Assembly: GCA_022661535.1 (NCBI GenBank)
Contig: JAKULF010000010.1
Location: 2,356,001 to 2,420,000 of the forward strand
Length of the DNA stretch: 64,000 nucleotides
Direction of reading: 5' to 3'
From: Eutypa lata
Lineage: Eukaryota > Ascomycota > Sordariomycetes > Xylariales > Diatrypaceae
Numbering within the stretch: position 1 is the stretch's first letter; the number at the start of each line of letters is the position of its first letter. The notes below the pieces were generated by a model, which was not told where the DNA came from, did not search any database, and saw nothing but the letters and a program-made list of their open reading frames with translations. Of this stretch, positions 11,359 to 23,794 are shown piece by piece. Both the position numbers and the translations under genes were made by a program.

Positions 11359-13340
11359 CTATTTAGAAGTTAGTTATAAAAGAAATATGGACATTCATTG
11401 TTAAAGCCACGAACTTTTGGAATGAGACAGTGGCCATCTTGTTGGATATATCGTGTAAACCTTAAAACAAACTATGCGTCTTTAGAAAATTAATGGGGTA
11501 GGTTCTATATGCGTATGTTAGGGTGCCTAGAAACATGCAGATCGGTTGAGTATGTTCAGATTTCCGACTTGATAGAGTTGATAAGAATAGAGTGGCAAGT
11601 TGTCTTTTGAGGTGAGAAGTCGATGGATTAACCGTCCCCGATAGTTGATGCTTATACCTAGACTATATTGAGAGATGGGATTATCAATTGATAGGCGAGC
11701 TGCTTCGATGAAGAGGTAGAGAGGTTGGGGGAAATGCAATGAGCGGTTCTAGGACGTGGTTATTTATAGCAGAGCTCTAGGATTTCCATAAACCTGTTTA
11801 AACTCGAAGTTGCTCTTCCCTTCGGTTAACATATACTTGGTGTTTCCGTGCTATGGGTGATTTCATAAGATCTAGGTGGCATGTCTAACTAATGGGTGTC
11901 TAGAGCTATGTACAATGAGGTTACCAAAGTTGTAGAATTTGCCGGATGACTTGAGCTTTTTCCATGGTATTTAGACTATCAAGAAATCAGAGAACTAAAC
12001 GATGCTCTGAGCAACACTATTCTGACGATTTCTTCCTAACTCGTCTCAAAGAGCTCTGAAACATATTGTGTGTTAGACCGGCATATTTGATTCTAGAAAT
12101 TACGTTCACTATGGTTCTTATGGAAGAGCATCGTGGAGGTCGGCTAGTACTTGCTTCATTCTAATTTAAGTTCCAAATAGTCGCCGTAGTAGATATATGA
12201 AGCATGATATTGCTTAGTAGTCTGCGCCCGACACTGATATTTATCAAGGGGGGTTATCGCCATGCCTACAGGTCTAATTCATTTCTTTAAGACTACTCTT
12301 CGTACACATGAATCCATAAATTATTTAACATACATAATGAAAACCTTACTATTCGATGCCCGAGGGTGTTTGATGGTATAACAATGTGCCTTCTTGATAT
12401 TTAATGGATATCAGACCTATGCCCGAAGTGTGAGGAACCCATCCCCCCCACCCCGGCGCGCGCTACCGGGCAAACCGTCCAAGTAATCTAGTACCAGGCT
12501 GTAATGGACGACCTCTCGTCTCAAATCAGCAATCTTTAGACTTTTGTAACCTCGACCGTATCTGGGCATTGCCGTCTATGTTGTCCGACATTGGAAAAAC
12601 CCGTCAAATTTCTCGAGAACTGTGTACTGCACCCTCCTTACCGAATACATAGTGCGCACGGTTGTTCAAGTCGACTGCGTAGACAGACAGGCAAGACATA
12701 GCATGAACAGTTTGAAGTTGAGATAAACCGAGATTGGGAAATACGGATAGTGCTGTAGGACACGATGCGGTGCTTGTCAAGGAGCTCTTGGAATATTGGC
12801 AATGGATAGCCCGGTCGTAGACGCGAGACGCTGCAAGATCCTCGTCGGAAGTAGGCTCCAGCCCACCGAACCCAGTGTCAAAAAAAGAGTATGACTTAGA
12901 CCCCCGCATTTGGTGGATAGAAGAGATATCATCGCGGCTGGTTACTTAACAGCAAGAATCGAGCCTTTTCTTTCTAAGTCCTCAATGCGATCGGCCAGGT
13001 ATTCAGGTTTTAACATGTTTTAAAATATTATTAATCTCTCCTCAAAGCGGTTTATCTACGATATCATATCAATCTCTACCAAGTACTACCCCCATTGCTT
13101 GATTCTATATCCTGTCATTATCAGCATTCTGTTTGGTGCTCTAGATTTGCATGGACCGTGAACTCAGCGTGGACAGTAAATAAAGTATAGCTGAAATGAT
13201 ATCTGGCTTGCTAAAGAATCAACGGATGTAGTATATCAAGGCTTGTCTTGCTTCGTTGGATGCCTTACTAGCACACCGACACCTGGCGTCTCGTACTCCA
13301 AAGACCGAGTAGAGAAAATGCCAAATAGCCCAAGCGTCAT
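11359..13340. other. Intergenic region, no supported gene
   Basis: About 2 kb between the BTB gene and the gene ending at 13341. Should hold the missing first exon of the BTB gene near 11360-11480. A 101-codon frame on the minus strand (12909-12604) has no domain. The rest is AT-leaning with no visible repeat. Confidence 0.4.
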
Positions 13341-14558
13341 TTAGCAGTCTCCACCCCAGCCGAGTTGGCGATTTACCTCATTCATGGCATTCAAACCAGC
13401 TCGGAAGAGACCCGCTGCTTGATCAACACCGGCATGGCCAGTATTCAACGCCGGTTCGGGCTCCTGAGACCTCCTTAGATCCTCCTGATCCAGCGTCGCC
13501 TGCCGCTTCTCCAAGACAGCCTTGCAGATAGCCCTAGCCCACATGTTGTACCACTGCTCCTCGCTGATCGACACATACTCCTTGCGGCCGTCCTCGGTCG
13601 TCCGGGAGAAGGGCCACTCGGCAACAGCAACCTCCCAGCGCTTCGTGCGAAGCCAGAGGTACGGCCACGTGAAGATAAACATGAGCGACAGGACAGTCAG
13701 CCACCAGATCCAGGGAGTGAAGCGCCAGTGGTTTATCTTGGCACTGTTGTAGCACTCGACGTAGTCGTTCTTGGTCCCGAGCTGGACACACAAGTTGCCG
13801 CGATAGTTGGTGTCGCTGACCATCCGCCGAAGCTTGTACACGACGCCGGCCTCATCGAACCCGACCACGCGCCGCCGCAGCACGAAGCACTTCAGCCCCG
13901 CGTGGCTCGCGCCGAACCGATGGCACCATTCCTGCAGCGTCGGTTTCGGCGTCCCGCCCACCTCGATATCCTGGGACGAGCCCGGCGCGCGCTTCGCGAA
14001 CACCGTGCCCCGCCTCGCCTTCTCGCTGTTCTCGACCGTGCGCAGGTACGCCCACGACTTCCGGTATTGAGCGTCGGAGTACAGGAACGGCGTCAGCTCG
14101 ACGTTGACGTCGAAGTCGGTCACGGTGCTCGACTCGGTCTTGCCCTTGCGGTCGCGCGTCGTCTCCGTGTGCGTGCCGACGAGTCGGATGTAGGGCCGAG
14201 GCGGCAGCGCCGCCTCCTTCTCGATATGCTTTTCCAGACGCGCGGGGTCGTCGAGCCGGCGGTCGATGTAGAAGCGCGCTCCGGTGTTGGCGTCCTCGCG
14301 GAAAATGAGGGGGGCTTCGAAGTCTGACGGGGCGGAGACTAGCGGTGCGGAAGGCTCGTCGGAGATGGACGGTATGGATGGTTCCTGGAGCACGGCGTGG
14401 CCATAGCTCGGAGGAAGATCGTCGACTGCTAATTGAGGTGTATCGTCGTCGTCATTGTCACGGAAAGCATCTCTGTAGCTCTGGCCGGGATTGCTGTGCA
14501 TGGAAACGGCATCGGAAGCCGTGGGTTTGGAGCCGGCGAATTCAGATGGTTTGCCCAT
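13341..14558 (-). CDS. Conserved fungal protein with one membrane segment, function unknown
   Basis: Single exon, 405 residues. The first 100 or so are acidic and Pro/Ser-rich with a DDLPPSY motif, a PPxY-type site that could bind WW-domain ubiquitin ligases (Rsp5 family); that role is inferred. A middle folded part (about 95-260) contains ARFYIDRRLDDP and FDVNVELTPFLY. A strongly hydrophobic, Trp-rich segment around 275-300 (PWIWWLTVLSLMFIFTWPYLW) is a clear membrane helix. The C-terminal part has WYNMWARAICKAVLEKRQ. I recognise the layout from uncharacterised proteins of many Pezizomycotina but know no function. Coding GC is much higher than in the AT island that lies a few hundred bases upstream of its start. 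Confidence 0.75.
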   Translation of the reverse strand: MGKPSEFAGSKPTASDAVSMHSNPGQSYRDAFRDNDDDDTPQLAVDDLPPSYGHAVLQEPSIPSISDEPSAPLVSAPSDFEAPLIFREDANTGARFYIDRRLDDPARLEKHIEKEAALPPRPYIRLVGTHTETTRDRKGKTESSTVTDFDVNVELTPFLYSDAQYRKSWAYLRTVENSEKARRGTVFAKRAPGSSQDIEVGGTPKPTLQEWCHRFGASHAGLKCFVLRRRVVGFDEAGVVYKLRRMVSDTNYRGNLCVQLGTKNDYVECYNSAKINHWRFTPWIWWLTVLSLMFIFTWPYLWLRTKRWEVAVAEWPFSRTTEDGRKEYVSISEEQWYNMWARAICKAVLEKRQATLDQEDLRRSQEPEPALNTGHAGVDQAAGLFRAGLNAMNEVNRQLGWGGDC

Positions 14559-17081
14559 AGTTGCTACAAAGTAAAAATTATAGTTTCACACAAACCTGTG
14601 ACACAACCTGTGAGACTCGATATGTGACCTACCAAGAAATGAAGTGTAGGTAACTAGGTACGTTTTATTTGAAGATAATATGGTGGCAAGGGACGTTCGA
14701 ACAAACATGAGATCCAGGCCTCCAGGCAGCAAAGCTAAAGCTGAAATATGGGGCTACGGGTAACACGGACCCACCCGTATTACACGATAATACCTATACT
14801 AATCGCTGCGTTATACGGTGTTATAATGTTATATAAATGTTGCACTATATCAATACAGATTTTTAAGTATAAAGTATTTAAATACTTTATTATTTAAATT
14901 AAAAATAATTTATAAATTTATAAATTTATAAATAAATTTATAAATAAATTTATAAATAAATTTATAAATAAGTTTATAAATCGAAATTATATATAAGTTT
15001 ATACGCTTATAAATAAATATTTAAATATTTATTTAAAATAAATTAATACGATATAAAATATAATTAATTTTTTTCGATATTATATATTATTTTTATAATA
15101 TTAATATTAATATCGTATTATACGTATAATATATAACGTATATTTTAAAAATTACTTTTTTAATTAAATATAAAGTTAAAAAAAATAAATTTACTTTTTA
15201 AATTTATTTATTTTTTAAATTATAAAATCTTTAAAAATTAAAAAAAAAGTATATATATAAATAAATAAAATAAAGTAAAATATTATAATATTCGTTATAA
15301 TATAAATAATTATAATATAATTAATATTTTATAAAAACTTTAATTTTTAATATAAATTTTAAGTTTTTTAAAAATTTTAAAAAAAACTTTATATATATTA
15401 ATTTTAAATTTAAATATTTAAATATATAAAATATATAAATTTATTATATAATTATATTATAAAACTTTAAATAATATAAATCGATTTTATTATTAAAAAT
15501 ATAATAAAATAAAATTTATTTATATTTTAAAATTATATTTTATAAAATATTTTTTTATAATATTTATAAATATAATTATAATTTTTAAAAATTATTTATA
15601 TAAAAAAGCTTTTTAATAATTAAATTTAATATATAAATATATATAAATATAAAATTATTAATTAATATATAAATTTTTTAACTTTTTTAAAATTAAATAT
15701 TTAATAAAATAAAATATTATTTATATTATTAATAAAAAATTAAATATATTATTTTATAATTTTATTTTTTTATATTATATTATAACGTATAATTATAAAA
15801 CGAAATATATATTAAAAATATAAAATATTATATAATATATATTTTATTTTATTATATATATATATATATATATAATGTAATTTTTATATATTTATATTAA
15901 ATTTTATATATATTAAAATATAATTATTAAAAGTTTATTATTTTATATTATATATATTATAAATTTATATTTAAATATAAAACTTTAAACTTATAAGTAT
16001 TTTCTTTAATTAAATATAAGTTTTTAACAACTTAATGTTTTAATGAAAATCGATTTAAAAAGTAAGTAAATTCAGGAACTAGGTCCACCCTTTCTAATTA
16101 GTGCAACAGGTTACAGGGGTATGCCAATCTATAAGGGGACAGAGAATGATTATAGGGGACAAACCATTTTCGTACTTTCGTAGGTTTATTGGACTTGGTT
16201 TCTTCTACTCATTATTACAAGTTCTACTACAAGGTTATAATCATAAATTATAGACAGCTGCTTAGCTTGACCGTTTGGGTAATCCATTCTTCTGTCCAAG
16301 ACCACTTAAGTACCTGGCCTAGGTAGTCACGCAGTTACGTTCTCTCTTTTAGACTAGCAAGATGTTTCACAGCCTACCAGCTACCGATTCAAGATAAATT
16401 TGTACGACCACAAACAGCGGAAACAAACTTCTAGATCGTTTCATCGTTTAAGGAGAAGACCGAGGGGCACAGCGAAGAGAGCTGAAGCAGAAGTGTAGGT
16501 AACTATTAATAACACCCTTCTGCAGTGGGGGGATAAAGGGGGGCGACATACATTGAACCAATCATACTTAACGTTTTGGATGTTGGTAGCAGCAATGCAT
16601 TTTAATCCTGCTGGGTAACATCGTATTGATCTGGGGATGTTCTAATTGCATCATAGTGGCTGAGTACTAGTTATCCGCTTCTACTTTTCTCCCTTGGCTA
16701 CAAGGCTTGGTTGATGGGAGGCTTTGGGGCATCTGCTTGGTTATATCTAGAGATAATGGCATCCTATGTTCAACACAACAGTATGTTGGATATTTCTCTT
16801 CACCAGAAGAAAATGCAAATCGAGTAGTAGGTATCTTGCTAGGTTAGCGGCGAAGAACCTCAAACTAAGCCACCAACTTCGCCCATTAATGTAACATCCA
16901 TACTACGTATCATATGTCATATGCCCATGTAACTATGCTTTCTAGTAGTACGTACTTGGCATCCTAACACGGGAGACAAAGGTTGAAACGGTTTCTGGGA
17001 ATATGTATATGAGGCCTGGTTTTGTTTCAGAGGCCTTTACTCGGGTCTAACTTTGGTCTAACTAACGCATAATTACCATCC
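14559..17081. other. Gene-free region containing the AT island
   Basis: About 2.5 kb with no coding signal. 14862-16025 is the AT island listed separately. 16030-17080 returns to normal composition with no open frame or repeat that I could identify; it likely includes the promoter of the gene starting at 17082. Confidence 0.5.
14862..16025. repeat. AT island with RIP-like base pattern (decayed repeat)
   Basis: About 1.16 kb of almost pure A and T with sharp edges. Read by eye it holds essentially no CpA and a single TpG (near 15877). The few remaining C or G bases sit in CpG, CpT or ApG steps. Repeat-induced point mutation turns CpA into TpA on both strands, so near-total loss of CpA/TpG with some CpG left is its expected end state. 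Short tandem units occur, such as a 12-base unit repeated at about 14920-14985, and a TA run lies near 15857-15873. The original element cannot be recognised. Confidence 0.8.
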
Positions 17082-18385
17082 ATGGCAACTTATAATACAC
17101 CAGTATTCACCACAACTACCTTTACAGGTGGTTATCATTCGGCGGATGGTGTGCCTCCCCTTATAAGTGCTTGGGAGCCACTTAAGTGGTGTTCGACAAA
17201 GTGGTATTATGATTCTGGTACCCCGGGCACCGTTTTCAGTGATTCTGATCATAATCCTACCTGGGCCGACTGCCAACCCTACGGAGATCAGCACGGAGTA
17301 TTCAGCCCTGGAGCTTGTCCCCAATCTCACGAGTTGAAACAGGTGGTCACGGTCTTAAATGAGTTGGAAAATGGGACGACGGAGACTTTTTTCGAAGGAC
17401 ATTGCTGTAGCAGGTAGGTGTGCCAACTGAGTTGATTGCTCATGGATCTTTCCTAACACAACAAACCATTTTCAGTGACTTCTCCTGGGATAAGTTCCTC
17501 TACTCCTCCGGAGTAGGGAATCAAGCGATCGAGGAGTATAGATTCACCTGCCTATCAAGTTTTAACCCACCTTCAATCGTCTGGACCACCGATACCTCAG
17601 GCATAGATACTACCACCATCATTAGCTCGCCGGTTACGGCAATTGGCAAGGATATGACAGTTATATGGGCAGAAAGCGACTTGAGCTTATTTCCCCAGAC
17701 GCTAGCAGCATCTCTTAGAGTCGGGATGGGCTTGCTTCCCTTTCCAAGTATTTCTGCACCAGCATCGTCGACACACATCCCATCAGCGACGGGGATTCCA
17801 TCGGGGGAAACCGAACTACCCCCTAGGCTCTCACCAGCTGCGGTAGCGGGCATCGGTCTCGGCGTTGCAACACTAGCCCTTGTCTTGGGATTTCTCGGAT
17901 ACTTTTCTCTTGCCCGAAGATGGAAGACGAAACAACATAACGCCGAGGATCGTAGTGAAGCCACGCCGCCAACGAAGTCAAAGGGAATTTTCGGCTCTAG
18001 TGAATGGGTCAAGCGCTGGCGAAAATCTGCTCCACCTCATCCCGGAATTGCGGAGATGGAAACCGGCGATAACATCTATAAACACTTCAGCGGTGGAACA
18101 TGGAGGAGCGAATTACACGGGAGCTACTTGCGAAGCCCGAGTTTGCAAAGCCCGAGTGACAGACCGCATGTTGATGCGCATAAGCTAGGGGCCGGGTTAC
18201 ACAGCAACCACTCGCGAAATCCAAGTGACGGTTCGCGGGTTATTCGCCCGATAGCAATGGAGCTGGAAGGTTCTATGCCTACGAGGCAAGCCCCCATTCT
18301 CGAGGTCGGTGAAGATATAGAGAAGATAAAAGAGCAAAAGCTTGATAAAAGCAAAAATGGAGTAATGGGACGACTGGGCTCCTGA
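17082..18385 (+). CDS. Fungal single-pass membrane protein, cell-surface type
   Basis: Two exons, 17082-17413 and 17476-18385, joined by a 62-base GT-AG intron with matching phase; 413 residues. The first 225 residues contain several Cys (WCSTKWYY, WADCQPY, GACPQSHE, GHCC, RFTCLSS) and Ser/Thr-rich stretches, like an extracellular domain. A proline/serine stalk precedes a clear membrane helix at about 230-253 (AAVAGIGLGVATLALVLGFL), followed by the basic stop-transfer RRWK. The tail of about 160 residues is polar and ends with a charged EDIEKIKEQKLDK. This layout is typical of fungal surface sensors or mucin-like proteins. No N-terminal signal peptide is visible, which is odd for the topology; the hydrophobic segment may act as the signal-anchor, or a 5' exon is missed. 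Function unknown. Confidence 0.75.
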
Positions 18386-20157
18386 AAAAGGTTTTCATAG
18401 AACTCTGAATTTATCAGCGTTGGGGCCGGAGTACAATCTATATATTCACAAAACTTTGAAACGATTCAGGATGTGATTCGGTGAACTTCTCGTTATATAT
18501 GTGTACAGAAAGGGCATTTCCCTGATGGAAAAGCTACAGACGCACAATGATGGTAACCTTTACCATCTAAGTTCTTGGGATTTCTCCAATCACGTATAAA
18601 CGAATGTAACAGCATATCCGGGTACAAGCTGCCACTGACAGTCACCTATATTGAATCGAAGCACCCAGATAGCGTAGTGACTCGTGACAAATAATGATAA
18701 TCGTATTTGCGTACGTAATGCTTGTAATATCATGTAATAATAGCGGAAGCACCCTTAGCTCTAGACTTCGCAAATTTTAATCGAAAACGCTGTGTAACAA
18801 TATTTCTTTTTTTACAACGCATGCTGACTCAGATGCAACTGGCATCATACCGTATTGGCGATGGTTCAATAAAAGCAGTATTTGTCTTCTTACCTAGCGT
18901 TGAGAATACTACCTAGTGTAGGTAGAATATGCAAGTTACTTTTGAGTTACACAAGGGCACGGGGGCCACTTGAGTTGCACAGATTTTGCTATCCATACAT
19001 ATGGCCGTTTGGTGGGCTAGCTCGCGAATTGCTTCCAAGTTGGTGACAAGCTTAAATCTTTTTTTCACCTCGCGTCATAACATTAAGCCGACGTCCTGCT
19101 GATCGTGATAATGAAAGCCGGCGGTGGCGTACATAGTCTGACAAGTAGATTCGGCTAGAGGTGAGTGGCGCTTGGCAGGCCTTAGGCCATTGATGGTATA
19201 CATTCAATTGTCCGAAGAGGAGCGAAATCTCTCCAACATCTCCGCCGTTAGCATCTGTGTCTCAAGGTGGGAGTTGACCCGAAAATAACAGCTAAGACGG
19301 AGGATGAGCCCAGAGAAAATCTGAAACGATGATAAGGAGACAAGATATAATATGACAAGCATTTCCTCCCTGTTCTTGACCTGAGCTTAGATGTGATAGA
19401 TAGATATACTATAGTCATATATCATAAAGCACCTAAATACTCTTTTATACGGGAAAAACTGTTACCGATACCCAACCGAACATACTACGCGTGTGTCGAT
19501 AACCTATACTTCGAAGTGTCATACCTCACCACGCGAGAGCTGCGTACGACTAAGCATGCTTGCTGCCATTTCTATAGCTGCCGCCGTTGCGCCCAGTTCG
19601 GGAACGCGCGGTACGAAAAACACTGGCCAGACGAAACCCAGCCGTGCATACTAGGAGCTTAACACACAAAAGACTCACTCCACCAGCGTTATACTATACA
19701 AGAGCCTCATTGCTGTCACTTTCAGGCAGATACAAACACCTGGAGTATTCGAAAACCGACGGCTCCTGTTGTCAAGGGCTGGTTTTGTTTTTTTTGACAG
19801 CCTGTGTTCTTCAACTAGTTGAATGACGTTTTCCCCAAGAAGCTTGTATACAGCGGAATGATGTGGATATTATGACGAAGGGTCGGGCACTCTTACCCAG
19901 GGGATAGGGGGCAATGAAACCAGGGTATTCTACGTTGAAGTGTCGGAGGGTAGACTATTACACAGCATTATGCACTAAATATATTACACTCCTTCCAAGG
20001 ATTACCAAGATATATTAAGTTCTTATGATAGCAAGGCTGAGTAGCATGCAAACATTATAGTTGATAATTCCTTCCATCAGTTTCTAAGATACATCATAGT
20101 TAGTTGAGGTTATGATCAGAAAGGAGAATCAGTAGCAGCAACGTCTTTCAAACATGC
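18386..20157. other. Intergenic region, no gene seen
   Basis: About 1.8 kb between two convergent genes, expected to hold their 3' ends. Open frames at 19393-19826 are Cys/Tyr-rich but lack any recognised domain and any support from splicing. Confidence 0.45.
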
Positions 20158-21313
20158 TTATTCCCATTTGATCACCACCTTTCCTCGTGCTCGGCCAGAA
20201 GTAAGGATCTCATAGCCACTCAACGCTAGCTTGGCAGGCCAGACACTATCCACTCGGACCCGTAGCTTCCCTGTCTCAACTAGCTGTACCATCTTCTCCA
20301 TCATCTCAACACCCGGGTCCATCATAGCCACTAGTTTGAATATCTTACCAGTGCCGCCAACCCAGGGTGACGTAGGCCAATATGTATTCATCTGGATCCG
20401 CCAGAAGGCTTTCAGGAAATTCCATGGGGTCCAGGAGTGAAGCCCCACGCTACAAGCAACGTACACCTTGGACTTCATGTATCGAACACTGTTAACGTAG
20501 ACCTGCTGGTTGCCTGCACAGTCAAGTATCACATCAAAGGGACTGCTCGAGAACCGCCTGGCAAGCTCTTCGGATACGTCGGGGGATTCCGTGTAGTCGA
20601 TGACCTGACCCCCTGTTAGTTAATAGGACTCGTAACCAGCATACGATGGCAAAGAGATTCCTTACGTCATGTGCTCCCAAGCCCCTTACCATTTCGGCAT
20701 TCCTGCCGGAACACACGGCTACTACGAGCCCCTGATCCCCAACGATATATTTCGCAAGCTGCACTGCGGCACTGCCTACACCCCCACTCGCGCCATGGAT
20801 CAAGACCTGGTCCTCCGATTTCAACCCAGCTTCGGTAGCTAAAGTCCATGCCGTACAGGCCGTGCATAGCAGACCTGCGGACTCCTCCATCGATGTGTTT
20901 TTCGGCTTCTTGACTACGTAGCGGGCTGGGACCCTGATATGGCTCGCGAGGGCACCGTTGCCCGTCGGATAGGTGTGGGTGATTGGTAGGAACCCAACAA
21001 CCTCGTCGCCCTTGCTAAACCGCCTCGCCTTACCATCCTCAGGGATCCAGACATCCACAACTGTCCCTGCGAAGTCCATCTCCGGAACGCACGTCCCCGC
21101 CCGAGTAAACGATGGTAGGATATTCAGTTGCATCTGAGAGCCTGGGTTCAACGCCGTGTAAGAGACCTTGATAATCAACCATTCTTCCGGCATCGGCACG
21201 TCTTTTGGAAAGGGTAGCGGAGGTGGGAGTGCGGGCACGGTAATATCCTCTAAATGCAAAACGTCGGCAGGGAGGCCGCGCTTCGTGAACCGCCACGCCT
21301 TCGCTGTTGCCAT
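20158..21313 (-). CDS. Medium-chain dehydrogenase/reductase, quinone-oxidoreductase type
   Basis: NAD(P)H-dependent reductase of the zinc-free MDR branch, 364 residues. Exons 21313-20666 and 20604-20158; the 61-base intron has GTAAGG, a CTAAC branch and CAG, and restores the stretch GLGAHDVIDYTESPDV. The N-terminal GroES-like part contains SYTALNPGSQMQL and PEMDFAGTVVDV. The nucleotide fold starts at LIHGASGGVGSAAVQLAKY, the usual GxxGGVG dinucleotide motif. The Cys/His ligands of catalytic zinc seen in alcohol dehydrogenases are absent. The C-terminal end GKVVIKWE is complete. Likely substrates are quinones or enones, but none can be named. It sits just after the MFS carrier on the same strand with a 476-base gap. 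Confidence 0.88.
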
Positions 21314-21789
21314 TGCTAGTGACCTACCGAATTATCTTTGTTAGGTACGTAATAGAGAAGGGGGGAAAGAAACGTGAAACTACGAAGTTGATGCTGAAAA
21401 TCTCCTCACCGGTCGATTTAATAGTCAAGTACTGCTACTATTCAGCTAATGTACTCAGCTGAGCTTGGCGCTACGTTGGCATCTTCCCGTTAGCCCCTAC
21501 TATAGAGGTATTTGGTAGTACATACCTCAAGAAGTGCATATGTCTCACTAACAATAGCCTCACATGAGTGGCCGTTCGCATCACTGATAAAATGTATAGG
21601 TAGTCTTAGTGTAGACCCCTCAGCTATCTACATTGCGTACCCCTATTTCGAGTTCCGAAGATATCTATGAAGCTTAACTTCTACGCATCCTTTCAATCGA
21701 TTAAAATCGAGAAGTTCGTACACCAGATTGTGTCCCCTTCTATTTCTTCTAAGCAATGAGCGAATACCAACAGGAAATTGCGCCTACGC
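21314..21789. other. Spacer between the MDR reductase and MFS carrier
   Basis: 476 bases holding the reductase 5' region and the carrier 3' end. No gene seen. Confidence 0.5.
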
Positions 21790-23794
21790 CTAATATTCGA
21801 AGCGCCACCTAGGATCGGAATCGCCCTTCCAATCAACAACCTCACCAACATGCTTGATCTCCCCAGCTATTGCCTCACGTTCCTTATTTTGCCTTCTCAA
21901 CCGCAGACCCAAGACTGTGACGACTACGGCGTTGAGGACGAGATACCCGAGCGCGAACGAATGCCCTAGGATGAAGCGGGGAGAGGAATTCGTCCGATAC
22001 AGCTGTGTTCCCAGAACAGCACCTAAGTTCCCAACACTGATCTGCATGGCGTTTGCCACCGCCCGCTTTGTCTGCCCAGATACGTTGATCGCGGGCCAGG
22101 ATAGCACGAGAGCCGTTGCCGGATAGATACCTCCGGCTGCGAAGAAGGTACCGAGGTACGAAATGCCCGGCCGGACTGTGGGTTCGGTGTTCCCTAGAAG
22201 GATACAGTAGCCAATAGCGGCGAATATAGCAGAGCCCCCGATGAAGATTGCTCTTTGGCCGTACCGCTCTGATAGAACGGCCACAGACAGTGTAGTCAAA
22301 AACGCAAATGCGTAGGGTGGGATGGTGAGAAGCTGGGCTATCGCAGCCGTATACCCAAGACTCGAGATAATAGTCGGCTGGCAATTAACATCAATTAGCT
22401 GTTCTCTCCTACGTTTGAGGAATAAACTCCTACCAGAAACAGTGATAGTGTGTAAAGCGGTAGGCTCATGGTGTGGAAGCCCAGCCCATAAAGCCAACAG
22501 CTAGGGTCCTTCAATGCTTCCTTAACGGCAGCCCAGGTAAAGAGTTCATCGTGGGTCGCATCGCTGTCGGCAGCCAAGCGCTCATGGATGAAACGACGCT
22601 CCTTTTCAGTCAAGAACTTTGAGGTATCCGGATAGTTATGAATAAACCAGTAAGCAGAGAAAGCCACGAGAACAGTGGCAATTCCTTCCTAATAAATCTG
22701 TAAGCTATTCATTTCGCCTTAAGAAAAAGGGGGTACATAAGACTTACGAGGATAAAAATCCATCGCCATCCGTTATCCCAAACTACACGCATCTTCCCTA
22801 TTCCCTATAGCGACCATTAGTTACTCTATCACATCGTTATATAACATAGGACTTTGCTTACGTAGGCCAGGATACCACCAAATGCACCAGCAAGCGAAGC
22901 TGCACTAAAAAAGAGGGAAATGCGGTATTGGCGTTCTTTTCTTTTGTACCACATGCTAAAGTAAAATACCACCTAGATTAGAACTGAGTCAGTAATCTTA
23001 TCATTCGGGGAACTTTCAAACTGAGAGGCTCATTAAAGGGAAAAAATATACTACTCACGCCTGGGAAAAGTCCACTCTCAGTCACCCCCAGAAAGAAACG
23101 AGCGACCAGGAATCCTGCCATATTCTGAACTATGCCTAGTAGAGTCGCCACAATACCCTACGAAAATTAACGTTAGCAGGATGATGGTTGAGATTTTGCT
23201 GTAGCTTATGTTATAGGCGCTAAGGTGCCCCGGAGAAAGAAATTGTGCAGGGTGCATACCCATGCAATAGTCAACGTTGGGAGCCATATTCGAGGCGTGG
23301 TACGCTTCAAGATAATGTTGCACGGAATCTGGAAGACGCCAAGTTAGGTAAGCATGTACTTCGGCGAGACCTCGTGCAACCCTTCTCACCTCAAACAAGA
23401 CGTATCCCACGAAGTAAAGCGTCAGGCCAGTAAGATACTCATCGCCGTCTACGTGACGTCAGCTAAGCCTCCCCTTCTAATTAGACTTGGGAGTAGCGTA
23501 CGCATATGCAAGTCATCGAGCAAACCTTCGATTCTGGCATTGCCAACTAGGTGAGATTCTCATGTCAGCACGAAGTCGTACCGTATCGTATGGCTTTTAG
23601 AGGTTTTCCCTACCATTGCTTCGGTCGAGGAACGACAGCAAGTATAGAATCCCAACCGCCGGCAGGAGTCTTGCGTCCAGCTTCCTGAGCAGGGACTTCT
23701 CGTTGATTTGGGAAAGGTCAACCTCGGGGTCGGAATCTCTAGCGCCATCCTGCAGCTCGCTCAAGGCCTTCTTGTCGTCCCTATTCTCAGCCAT
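21790..23794 (-). CDS. MFS transporter, Dal5/anion:cation symporter type
   Basis: 487-residue carrier of the allantoate/nicotinate (Dal5-like) fungal family, expected in the plasma membrane. Nine exons: 23794-23614, 23546-23502, 23448-23390, 23328-23260, 23157-23059, 22972-22862, 22804-22748, 22688-22434, 22377-21790; every phase fits. Family marks in order are KLDARLLPAVGILYLLSFLDRSN in the first helix (split here only by my reading), YLTGLTLYFVGYVLFE, IPCNIILKRTTPRIWLP, FFLGVTESGLFPG, the FYFSMWYKRKERQYR loop and DNGWRWIFILEGI. Helices 7-12 lie in the last two exons. The many tiny exons are typical for this family. Substrate may be a carboxylate or ureide, not determinable here. It lies in a same-strand row with an oxidase upstream and a reductase downstream. 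Confidence 0.92.

Noticed and set aside
12604..12909. 101-codon minus-strand frame
   Set aside because: No domain, no neighbouring exon that joins it, and ordinary intergenic composition.
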